Assembly: GCA_036346375.1 (NCBI GenBank)
Contig: CM070520.1
Span: 44,659,854-44,723,853 of the forward strand
Length of the DNA: 64,000 nucleotides
Reading direction: 5' to 3'
From: Guadua angustifolia
Lineage: Eukaryota > Streptophyta > Magnoliopsida > Poales > Poaceae
The notes beneath the pieces were generated by a model. The model was not told the DNA's origin. It worked only from the letters and a program-made list of their open reading frames with translations, and searched no databases. Numbering within the stretch: the first letter of the stretch is position 1; every line of letters starts with the position of its first letter. A program made the translations under genes and the position numbers. Positions 20,902 through 31,776 of the stretch are shown here, piece by piece.

Positions 20902-21259
20902 ATGGCTGTGTTTCCTGCTGCGACAACGAGAGATGGCGGTGGGGTGTCGTTCCAATACCCGATGCTGACCGAGACGAACTATACTACATGGGCAATCATG
21001 GTGGAGGCACTGCTGGATGCGCAAGGTCTCCGGCGGCCGGCGCAGCCATCGACATCAAGAAGGACAAAACGGCATGGGCGCAACTGCTGTTGGTGCTTTC
21101 GGAGGACGTCATCTCTTAGGTGGCACCAAAGAAGACAGTGAAGGAGGTCTGGGAGAGCCTCAAGACGAGGTTCATCGGAGCCAACTATGTCAAGGCCACA
21201 CGCCTTGCATTCTTGAAGGGCGAGTTCGACTCACTGTATATGAAGGATGGGGAGTCCTT
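20902..21259 (+). pseudogene. gag: Copia gag, N-terminal part, cut by element B
   Basis: The ATG at 20902 gives MAVFPAATTRDGGGVSFQYP, then LTETNYTTWAIMVEALLDAQGL, the DUF4219/UBN2-type opening of copia gag (Tyr-Thr-Trp, then the 'sleeve' helices). A frameshift near 21040 and a stop at 21117 (VIS, stop, VAPKKTVKEVWESL) interrupt it. The domain continues through TRFIGANYVKATRLAFLKGE and FDSLYMKDGES, where element B begins. The remainder resumes at 37301. Confidence 0.8.
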
Positions 21260-24200
21260 TGTAACATCCTCAAATTTGGCTAAATTTAAATTTTATAGTT
21301 TATTTTGAATTTTTGAGAATTTCTGGAATTTATTTGGATTTATTTAAATTTTTGGAAATTAGTCCTTCTTTGGAAATTAATTTAATAATGAAAAGTTTTA
21401 ATAAAATAAAAGTGAAAATATTTTATTTGAGTTCAAAATGTCTTAAAATATTTTCTGGAATTTTTCTAGAATTTTTCTGATATTTTTGAAGCCTCAAATA
21501 GTTTAAATGAATATTCAAAATTATTTTTATTAGAAAAACCTTTGAAATTGATTGAGCGATAATGGGCGAGCCCTCTCTGTCTTGCGCCGCCGAAACCTAA
21601 GCGTCGCTTTCATTTCCATAGTGAGACCTTGATCAAGCGGTTGCAATTCAACCGCGTCGGTTCATTATCCGTGCCATTGGATTTCACGTGGACGCACGGA
21701 TTTGTGCCACGTCGCCCGTCTTCTTCACTGGTAACGCCGCCGCCGCCGCATTTACTCGCCGCCGCGTACCTCTCCCGCTTCATCTTCTAGCCCGGTGTAT
21801 AAAGTACATCCGTCCGCACAGATTAAGCCCTTTCACGCATTCCAAAGTCCACCGTAGAACGTGCACGACTTCGCCGAAGTTCCGAGCCACTCCGCCGTGG
21901 TTTACGCCCGTTCCGGTGACCCTCCGATGTTGCCGTGACCGTTGCAGTAAAGCCCGCGTCGAGCCACACCCGAGGAGCCACTTCTTTCCGTCGGAACTGC
22001 ACCGGAACGCCGTCGCCCTGGTCTTCTTCCTCAACTCCGGCCGTCGGTCTTCGCTGCACCCTCGCCGAGATCGCGATCAACATCGACCGTTCGATCTATA
22101 TCCATTGGTTGAGGTTAGTCCACGTACCCCTTCGCATTAGAGACCAGCACAGTAGAGCTTTAGATCTTAGCCGTAGAAATTGTAATGGATGGTTAAGATT
22201 AGTGCCACGTGCCCGAGAAAGGGACTGCCCACGTGTGCTTAGAAGTCGCGTTAGCTTATAGCCGTCGGATTAGCATCGGATGATCAGGAATTAGCCACGT
22301 AGTCTTAGCAACAGTAAACCCGATTTTCAACGACGGCCGTTCGATTTTGATCGAAGGGTTGATACTGCGCCACGTAGCCTTTTAACTGTAGCCCTAGATC
22401 TGATATTATTAACGTAGTAATTCGAAGTAATCTAAGCCGTTCATTTTGAAATGGACGCTAGGATTTCGCGCCAGCGTCTTTGGTCGATCTTGGCGTGTCG
22501 TGCGTACGCTGGAAGCGAACAGCGGCAATGCCGCCGTCATCTTGTCGATGTCACCGAGTTAATGACCGCCATTCGATCTAGATCCGAGGGTAGCAATTGA
22601 GCCACGCGTCAGCGTCGCAGTAACGGATCAAAGTGTCGGTGCGATCCAAGCCGTTGATCGCATCGCACGAATCTTGATGCATGACCGGGTCAATTGAATT
22701 GTTATTCGGGTTATTCTTCGCCGTTAGATTTTGATCTAAGGGCGAGAGTCGCGCCGCGATGTAAATCGTCGCGATAACGAGCGAAACGATCAACTAGATC
22801 TCGCCGTTGATTTTTAATCCGACGGTTGAGAATAATTCAACCTCTCGGTTGATGGTACGTCGACGCGTGTCATGCTCGAACGATTGACACATGTCAATCT
22901 TGACGTCGGTGGTACGTCATCGATAGAACCCACTTGTCGGTCTTTGGCGAAGAATTCTTGACGTTAGCGATGGCGTCATCTTGGCGTCGCCAATACGATT
23001 TTAAAAATAAATAAATTCGGTAGAAACGTTTTCGGTCCTGACGTCATAAATAATCATGATGACATCATAATTCTTGGATTTTAAATATAAAGATAAATAA
23101 GGAAATTCGGTTTATTCTTTTTGGATTTATTTTAAAACTTCAAACACTTGTAACTTTTGCGTTTTAACTCCGATTTGAGTGATTCCAATTTCTAAAAATT
23201 TGTAAAATCAAGATATATTTATTAGTGAATTTTGTACAATTTTTAGAGTTGATTTAGCTCTCTAGAAAATGTATTTATTGGGTGTATGTTGATTTTAATT
23301 AGACGTTGATTTGTCGGGAGATTTCGAGGGGGAATTTCCTGTACAAGATTTGACTTCGGAATAGGATCAGCAACTTTTCGAAGGCAAGTTATGCTTTGAC
23401 CATTTTGCTCCTAAATTTTGAAATGTATTTTGTTTCAAACTATGCATGCTAATTCAACTAAAAATGGTTTAAATATCTTGGGTGAATTAGCTAGTTAACC
23501 TAATTGTTATTGCCACCTTGTTAATATTACTTGTATGCCATGATTCCTTTGATAACCCTAGTTTGGTAATATTAGTTGGTTGATAATATTGTGCCAACAC
23601 GGGAGGCTAGACCGTGAATAGTTGCTTAGCCATGCATGAACGTGAACCATTCTATTTGGATTACAAAATCAACACTGACTAAAGAATAGTGAATGCCTTT
23701 TAAAGAAATGTGGAATGATGTTGGTATTAACCTTGGAATGTAGAGACCTGTGTGGTTCTACATGAAAGATGAATATGAGCATGTGTTGCACGGTTAACAA
23801 CTTGGGTGGAATTGATTTAGACTGGGGCAAGTGGACCGAGGCTTCGTGCCAGGTGGGCCTGAGTGGCAACTGTGGGATGGGTGGAGTGTTGTGAGGGCTG
23901 TGTGCCAAACTGAGAGAGGGATGTCTTGCCTTGGTGGGTTAAGGACCATACCTTGCAAGCCTTTGACTGAGTCTCTCGTGACAACCACATGTCCGAATGG
24001 GAAGACCTAGTTTAGTAGGATTACGATGTCTTACCTTTGATACCTCTGGGTGGCGATTACGGGGTAATAGCTATGCGGAGCGTGCACGTGCTTGACTTTG
24101 GTACCCTATCCAGCGGTGTTAAATGCATCCTATACTTGACTCTGAGTGAGGGAAGTGATAGTGAAGGCAACACGGAGAGGTTCTTAGGCTAAGATGGAAG

Positions 24201-24973
24201 TTTCGAAAAGCTTTGTTACGGTTAATCACCTTTGTGGTGTCTTGTTGTATCTTGTGGGTAACGTGTACAACCTCTGCGAGTGTCAAAATCTGTTCGAATA
24301 GCCGAGTCCACGGTACTGGACAATGCTCGGGAATTACAGTCAAGGGGTAGTGTTTAAAAATAAAACTGGGGAATGGCTGTGTGCCAAAGAAAGATGATTA
24401 GGACTGTGCGTCTGATATAATGTCGAAAACAACTTGAGATATATAATGGTTATATGGTTTTGATGCTTTTAATCTAACTAAATAATAGTTTGAAATAATG
24501 TTGCAAAAGCAAATTAAACAATCGAGCCTTTCCTTTGTAACAAGCCAAGCATGTAGTAAATAGATCTGCATTGTGCATAACTTGTTGGGTACGGTGTGTA
24601 CTCACCCTTGTGGACAAACCTACCAGAGGAAGAAACTACACCAACCTACGAGGAGGAGTTTGTCGAGGAGCCAGGAAACTAGGGGCAAGCCTTCGTCGGA
24701 GCGACTGTGAAGAAGATGGAGCACCACGAAGATTATTTTAATTCATTGTTGAACTTTTGATTTCATGATATTGTAAGCCCTGCGTGGCACAACTATTGTA
24801 AGGATGACCATAAGGTCGTACACTCGTTTATATAAATGTTTGAAGTACTTTATCTAATATTCCATTGTGTATGATATGATATTGTACCCTGTTAGCCTGT
24901 GTGCACTAAGCGCGATCTGGACTAGTCACGGAATACCTGAGTGTCTCAGTATTTGCAAATTCAGGGCACGACA
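21260..24973 (+). repeat. 5' LTR of element B (3714 bp)
   Basis: Starts TGTAACATCC and ends GGGCACGACA before the primer site. It is 218 bp longer than the 3' LTR. The extra segment (about 22831-23048) is bounded by AATAAT repeats and is missing from the 3' LTR. The region 22100-22840 contains a loose series of diverged units with palindromic CCGTTCGATTTTGATCGAAGG-like cores and CCACGT motifs. The conserved mid-LTR block lies at 24252-24345. Confidence 0.93.
21798..21804 (+). promoter_or_regulatory. Putative TATA box, 5' LTR of element B
   Basis: TATAAAG in a GC-rich setting, 538 bp into the LTR, with the same box in the 3' LTR (34366-34372). The U3 part would then be ~0.55 kb and R-U5 about 3 kb. 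Confidence 0.6.
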
Positions 24974-24977
24974 GAGG

Positions 24978-24989
24978 TGGTATCAGAGC
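24978..24989 (+). other. Primer binding site of element B
   Basis: TGGTATCAGAGC, complementary to the 3' end of initiator methionine tRNA, four bases after the LTR end. Confidence 0.92.
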
Positions 24990-25169
24990 ATACCGACTGT
25001 AGGATTTGACCCTAGTTTAGACTGGCCGATAAATGATAAGGTTATTTTATAAAGATTAAAATTGTGCAAGTTTATAAATGACATCTTGACTTGTCCTTTC
25101 CTTCTTACTTCATACCTATGCTGTATGTTTGTACCAGTTTTGATTTCTTTCAAAAATTTAGATCTGACG

Positions 25170-28100
25170 TGTCGAGACCCGAATTTGCAAATCCGGACCC
25201 TCTGTGTTTCAGCACTAGTCCAGGATCACGCTAGTGCACACAGTTTCAACATCGGTACATATCACAGACATATCCAACGAAATAATAAGTACTTTAATTA
25301 AATACTCAAACTATTTGATTGACCTTATGGTCAAGTTACAAAGATACGCCTCGCAGGGCGAAGACTTATTAAAATATTCAAATGCAGCGAAAATAAAATA
25401 AACTCGTGGCGCCAACCAATTTGCCACAGGCAACTGACTGGGCTCGCTCCCTAGTTTGTCGGCTCCTCCTGATACTCCTCCTCCTGAGCAGGGGTTGCTT
25501 CTTCTTCAACTGAAGTTGTGTTGTTGTGGGGTGAGTACTTTGAGCACTCAGCAAGTCATGCACAGAATGCAAATCTAATATTCTACATGCATGGCTTAGT
25601 ACAAAGGATAGGCTATGGTTCATGTGCGATCTGACATTTCAAATAAGCAAGAATAGATTGCAAAGCGATAAAAGCAGAGTAGGAATAGTAGCTTTCACAA
25701 GCATTTCAATTGTAATCCATTTTCCATCCTAAGTCAAATTTATCATCACCAACCCAAGCATTTTCCATCAACAATTCATTTTTATGAAAATCTAACCCTT
25801 GGCCGTAATCACCGAGCGATGCTCAATCTTGTGAGCACGGCTATTCAATAGGTTGTACACTCTGCGAGAGGTTATACACTTTACCCACAAGATACATCAA
25901 ATACCACCAAGGCAAATAACCGTATGAAGCCTTTCCAAAGTTCCATCTAAACCAAGACGCTTGCGCTAAGGTTTCAACACTGGAGGGATAGTTTACTACA
26001 CCAGTGCCCCCTCTTGTGCCATGTGAGTTCTCATTCCGCTTCTCGGGCCTCACACCACCACGCAGTACCAAAGAATAGATTTCCCGGTTTACTCAGCTAA
26101 GCCCGTCCCATTCACGGAGCTTGTGGTTGTATGAGAGACTTCAGTTCAAATGCTCGCAAGGTTAAGTCCTTAGTTGACCGAGGCAAGACTAACCAAAAAT
26201 GACTTTAACATCCAAAACCAATAAAACTAAATTCGACCGCCCAGTTGCCACTCTTGGCCCACCAGAACAATCTTGCCACATGCCTCAGTCTAAATCATTT
26301 TCCCACCCCGGTTCTTTACCATTGCACCACGTGCCATCATCAACTCAATAACACATGTCTTATTCACAAATCATGTTCCATATCTCATTAAATCAATATT
26401 AACTTTGGTATCCCAAAATCATAAAATGTCCACGTGGCAGGGCTAAGCATACTACTTCGGTCTACTCAACCCATGTTGGCAAATTATTAATGTCCAACTA
26501 TTAGTCCATAACCTAGGGTGACAAATGATTCATGGCATACAATCATATCGACAAGGTGACATCAAAGAACTAGGTATTTAACTAATCCCAAAACTTAATT
26601 AAAGTCATTTCTATCAAATTAGCATGCAATAGTTTAAATCAAAAATAATTTGCTCTAATAGGTCCAACATGATCAAACACAACTTGCCTTCAAAAAGTAC
26701 TGATTCCGGCTCCTGAGCTTGCTCCTGGGTCAGAACCTCTCCCTCGAAACCTTCGGGCACTTCAACGTCTACGCGCAACGTAAACACAAACAATAAAATA
26801 AATAAACAGTGGGCAAACAGTGCTCAAAAATTCAATTAAAATTCATAAACAGAAAGATCACAATTTTAAAAATTTATAGAAATTGGAATCACTCAAATCG
26901 GAGTTAAAAGCATAAAAGTTATAAGCATTTGAAGTTTCAAAATATATTTAAAATCAATATACCGAATTAAATAAATATTTTCTTTTTCGGAAAATCAATT
27001 ATTGCGTCATCTGTAACACGTGTAGCCACGGAGAGTGACACGTGGCCTTCTTCCGGCGTCGCCCTCGACCGGCTATTTCTCGACAAGTGGGTCCCACCGT
27101 GACGTCGACATGACGTCACGGTGGCGTCCACACGACGGCGTCTTGGTGACGACGGTGAGCCCGTCTTTGTCGGCGACTTCGGTGAACTGCGTGCAAAGTC
27201 TGCGGTGACGAGGTGGGTCCGCCTTGTCGGCGACTCATCGCGCCAAGATGAGCGTCGCGGTGAGGCCGGCGTGTGGGTCCATCTGGTCGGCCGTCTCATG
27301 CACATGAGGCGGCGTGGCTGCGGTGGCCCTCGGTTTGCATCTAACGGCGGAGGTTAGAAGATGAGGTTTATTGTTCCTAAGGCGGCGTGGGCTCACCTCG
27401 GTGATCGGATCTGGATCGGGCGGTTGGCGAAGGTCGGGCTCGGTGGAGACGATCTTGCGGCGGCTGCTTCACGGGTGGGGAAGACAACGATGCGCAGGCG
27501 CTCGGCGTTCCTTCGGCGTGAAGAAGTAGTGCTCCGTGCGCGTGGCGAGGTGAGTTCGAAGGTGGCACGGGCGGCGGAGAATCACCGGCGGCAGCAAACG
27601 GTGCAAAAAGTCTGGCGGAGGCCGGGACTTGGCGAGCTCGTCTGTGGCGGCGGCGTCTCGGCGGCGTGATGAGTACGGGCGTGTGCGGCGTGAGGTGAGG
27701 ATCCCAGCACGGGTGGCGGCGCAATAAATAGTGCCCTCGGCTTCGTGAAAGTCGCGAAGCAAAGGCCCACCTGCAATGCGGCGGCGGAATCCGACGAGGA
27801 TTCGGGTTAAGCGGCGATGGCGCGATGAGACCGTCGGATGGAGATCGGACAGGCTGCGGCGCTAGGGTTTTTTCAAGCGGGCGCCGCGATTACTCGGCCC
27901 AATACTATTCATCCGGATTTTAATTCTTTTTCGATTAAAAATAATCCCCGAAAATAAAATGATTTATTTGGGGCTTTAAAAATACTAGAAAAATTCTGGA
28001 AAAATTCTCATAAATATTTTAGGACATTTGTGACTCAAATAAAATATTTTCAGCAAAACTTTATTTTAACTTTTCCATTATTTAATTAATTTGATAAATG

Positions 28101-28213
28101 GTTTAATTCAAAATAAATTCAAATAATTCCAATAAATCCAAATAAATTCCAGAAATTCCCAAAAATTCAAAATACCAATAAAATGCAAGAAAAGCAAAAA
28201 TTGGGGTGTTACA
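25170..28213 (-). repeat. Solo LTR of another Tekay-type element, reversed (3044 bp)
   Basis: Exact 5-bp duplication TGACG on both sides (25165-25169, 28214-28218). Read on the minus strand it runs TGTAACACCCC … GGGTCTCGACA. It contains the shared LTR landmarks: hairpin 25212-25237, mid-LTR block about 25806-25900, and a TATA-like TATTTAT near 27724-27730. There is no internal region, so this is a solo LTR left by recombination between the two LTRs of an insertion into the leader of element B. Its GC-rich part (27000-27850) has open frames on both strands without recognisable domains. Confidence 0.93.
25212..25237 (-). other. Conserved hairpin near LTR 3' end (solo LTR)
   Basis: GCACTAG, 12 bases, CTAGTGC. 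Same stem as in the LTRs of A, B and C. Confidence 0.7.
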
Positions 28214-28218
28214 TGACG

Positions 28219-28990
28219 AGATCTGTTTTGGCAGATGAGGAGGATCCACACTTTCGGAGGCGACTTGGTGGCTATCTTGGTGGTAGTGGTACACCTTGAC
28301 TATTAGAGGCCGTGAGGCCCATCTACCGAGGTAACTTCGGTGGTTCGGCAGTTGGACATCGCATGGGATGTCAAGGTCCTTTCTACGCTTGAGACCGAGG
28401 GAGAGCCACCGTCAGTTCCACTTCCTTTGCCGGAGGTCTACTTTTGGTAGGAATCCGAGAGGCGCTGCTTGGCGATCGTCGTCGTGTCGCCCGCACCTTC
28501 TCAGGAGCTCATAGGCCTTGTCTTCCGTCTTCACCCGCAAGAGACAACCGGTTTGATAGAGACCCGGAGGAGGAGGGCGATGCCACGGTCACCAGCTTGA
28601 CGAGGTATGTCATCGCCCGGGAGGAGCTCATCGGCGAGGCTGTCCGGGAAGCGGCGAGAGGTCTCGTGATGAGGTCGCCATGGTCGAGACCCGCTCTGAG
28701 GATGTCGAGAGGCGATGACTCACTACATCGGAGGGTGCAGTGGAGGAGTTGCTAGAGGACGGAGGCCGGGCCGAGCTCGAGCCGCGACCTCGACCCAGGA
28801 GCTGTCGCGAGGCACCCATTCCAGAGGCACCAGTATTAGTAGTGCGAGCCGCCGACACCGGCAGCCCGCCGGGAGCCAGAGTCGATGGGTTCCTCGTTCC
28901 GCCCGGTCGGAGGGCATCAGACCAGTTAAGCCCGATCCGCCCGCATCCGCCGCACTACCCACCTGGAGGACCACAGCCTGGGTGGATTGA
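28219..28990 (+). pseudogene. Extra leader reading frame of element B, broken
   Basis: Between the primer site and gag, coding-like text can be followed in shifting frames. It includes VRQLDIAWDVKVLSTLETEG near 28340-28410, DPEEEGDATVTSLTRYVIAR and EELIGEAVREAARGLV (28560-28680), and MEELLEDGGRAELEPRPRPR (28740-28800). The middle is rich in charged, helix-forming residues, compatible with a coiled coil. Element C has a comparable leader frame (46536-47118). I do not know its function and cannot name a domain. It is separate from gag, which starts at 29314. Confidence 0.45.
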
Positions 28991-29313
28991 CGACTAGAGA
29001 TTCTTTCTTTTGATATCGTCATAGTCGACTCCTGTGAGAGTCAAAATTATCGAGTCAGTTTAATTGAGTCTGCCTTAGTACGGTTGATTTGAACTTTGTG
29101 AAGTTGTTATGGTTTCTTATGGTGAACAATTTCTGGTTGTGTGAGTTGGTATGTGTCGCAATGCCCGTAGGCATTTGTGAGCGATCATGCCCTTTTGATA
29201 TTAAATAAAATTGTGTGCTTATGTTTGAGTCAAACAAATTTCCTCCCCGCATAATATTCATGTATTCTTGTCCACTCTATTTCCCTCTTATCCTAAAAAC
29301 CCTTGTTCTTCAG
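28991..29313 (+). other. Leader between extra frame and gag, element B
   Basis: About 320 bp without a gene. It ends in a pyrimidine-rich stretch and CAG directly before the gag ATG, a splice-acceptor-like arrangement also present in elements A and C. Confidence 0.5.
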
Positions 29314-30430
29314 ATGGTCAACACCAGGAGCAACAGTGGAGTCGGAGGTAACAACTCCCAGCAGAGGGACAACAACAATGAAGCACCTAACCCTCAAGCA
29401 CCACCTGTGGATATAAACAATCTGGGTGCATTCTTGGCTGCTCAAACTCAATTGATGCAGACCATGATGCAACAGTCTGGCAGAATCTTGAATCGGTACT
29501 GCGCTAATAACAATAACAACCAAGCTATACATCATGGGCACCATTCTAGGTTGTCTGATTTCATGAGGACCAGACCTCCAACCTTCTCTAGGAATGTCAA
29601 TCCCATTGAAGCTGATGATTGGCTGCGCACCATTGAGAGGAAGCGCACATATCTCGGTCTTGCGGACAACGAGAGAGTCTGTATGCCTCTCACGGTTAGA
29701 AAACCTTCTTTGCGAGTGGTGGGAAAACTATTGTGCTTCTCACGAGCATCCTCGAAATCACAGGATGAGTTCATTATAACCTTCGCCAATACCATGTCTT
29801 GGGAGGATGATGGAACTCAAGAAAGAGGAGTTCGATCTTTGAAGCAAGGGGGCGGTCGGTGGCGATTATGAACAAGTTCACACAACTTGCGTTATCGCCG
29901 GAGGATGTAGCCATGATAAGGCTAGACAGGTCTTGGTTCATGAAGGATTGAATTCCGGACTACAAGTGGGGTGATCACCCACACATTTCCGGACTTTCAA
30001 GAGCTGGTCAACAAAGCGCTCATTACGGAAGATAAGCGCAAAGAGTTGGGCGACAACATAAGCGTCGCTTTGCACGAAAGGAGGAGCGCCTTGGTCAGCA
30101 GAGACGAGGTGGTACCTCAACAGTTCACTCGATTTCAGCGAGAGCGGCACAAGAGCACCAATGCTCGCACAGAGACCTCTTGGTTAGAATCCACGAGACA
30201 CGCAAGGATCGTCGGCCCATTCTGAAATCATCAATGGCGGGAAGAGCGATGCTATAATTACAACGAGATGGGACATTTAGCCAATATGCATCCCAAGAAA
30301 GGAGCGATTACTCTGTCCGTTTTATCTGGGAAATACTCCTGCTAGAACGCCAGCTCAAGGAGGAAGTCGAGTACCAGCCCAAGCCGGAGCCGCACCCCAA
30401 TCAGCTGTTCATGGAAGAGTCAACCACACC
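29314..30430 (+). pseudogene. gag: Gag of element B (broken)
   Basis: The start ATG at 29314 (MVNTRSNSG) aligns with the starts in A and C; an upstream in-frame ATG at 29215 lies in the leader and is not used in the relatives. The opening is Asn/Gln-rich, followed by NNLGAFLAAQTQLMQTMMQQ, then LSDFMRTRPPTFSRNVNPIE and DDWLRTIERK. The frame breaks near 29800 and later text (TFPDFQELVNKALITEDKRK near 29980-30040) is in another frame. The zinc knuckle near 30250-30300 reads [16 protein letters not shown]. Two of the four zinc ligands are replaced, so even a repaired gag would have a defective knuckle. Confidence 0.85.
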
Positions 30431-31609
30431 ATGGCAGAAGAAGCTCAGAATGCTACAGATGTCGTACTGGGTAAGTCTTTAGTTAACTCAGTGCCAGCTA
30501 CAATCCTATTTGATTCAGGAGCTTCTCATTCTTTCATTTCTCAAGTTTTTGTTATGAAAAATGATTTGAATGTGGTTAAACTTAAGCATATGCTAATAGT
30601 TCAAACCCCTGGATCAGAACTCCGAGCTAAAGTAGGATGTTCTGGGGTTAAATTTCTAATAAGCGGAATAGAGTTCCTAGCAAACCTAATCATATTGGAC
30701 ACCCAGACCATAGATGTGATTTTGGGAATGGATTGGTTATCGAAGCACAAGGCAGTGTTGGATTGTGGACGGAGAATGGTTACCATTGAGAGCCCTGATG
30801 GTAAGAAGGTAGAGATTCAAGCACTCATTACTCGGGAAGGTCAATCAATGGTTAACAGTGTGAAGGCAGTTATCATGAAAGAGGTTCCAGTAGTCAGTGA
30901 ATACCCGGACGTCTTTCCCGAAGATTTGCCTGGAATGCCACCGGACAGAGATATAGAATTCGTGATTGAATTAGTGCTAGGAACAGCTCCAATCGCGAAG
31001 AGACCTTATAGAATGTCCACCGAAGAGCTAGTAGAGATGAAGAAACAGATTGAAGAGTTATTGGAAAAAGGTTTCATAAGACCAAGTTCATCACCTTGGG
31101 GAGCACCAGTTTTGTTCGTTAAGAAAAAGGGCGGAAGTTTGAGAATGTGTATAGATTATCGTGCACTCAATGAAGTGACGATAAAGAACAAGTATCCATT
31201 GCCAGGATAGATGATCTCTTTGATCGAGTTAAGAGGAGCGGAGTCTTCTCTAAAATAGATCTTCGATCCGGATATCACCCGACTTAAGATTGGATGAAGA
31301 CATACCAAAGACGACTTTTTCGTCAAGGTATGGTCATTATGAATTCTGGTCATGTCCTTGGATGACTAATGCTCTGTATATTTCATGAATATGATGAATA
31401 AAGTATTCATGGAATATTTGGATAAGTTTGTTGTCGTATTCATCGATGACATATTAGTTTACTCCAAGTCGGAGGAGGAGCATGCTGGACATTTAAGGAT
31501 GGTATTGGAAAAGCTGAGAGAAAATCAGTTGTATGCAAAATTCAGTAAATGTGACTTACGGAAAAAGAAGGTTGAGTTCTTGGGTCATGTGATGACCGCC
31601 AAGGAGTAG
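30431..31609 (+). pseudogene. pol: Pol of element B, protease and RT part (frameshifted)
   Basis: An open frame of 259 codons (30431-31210) contains the complete aspartic protease with its active site [10 protein letters not shown] (about 30508) and [16 protein letters not shown]. It then carries the start of RT ([51 protein letters not shown]). Frameshifts from 31205 to 31385 break the second RT block. The catalytic [10 protein letters not shown] lies in frame 31385-31609, followed by [20 protein letters not shown] and a stop. Confidence 0.9.
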
Positions 31610-31776
31610 TTGTTGATCCGAAGAAAGTAGAAGCGATGTTGCATTAGGAGCAGCAAAGTCGATTACCTGATCGAAGTTTTCTCGAATGGCGAGGATACTA
31701 CCGCCGTTTCATTGAAGGATTTTCTTCAATTGCGAGACCTCTCACGCATAATTGCTAAAGAAAGAAAAAAGTTTGC

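Noticed and set aside
29215..29313. Upstream in-frame ATG (29215) as the gag start of element B
   Set aside because: Elements A and C start at the ATG directly after CAG. The 33 extra residues are hydrophobic leader translation not seen in relatives.
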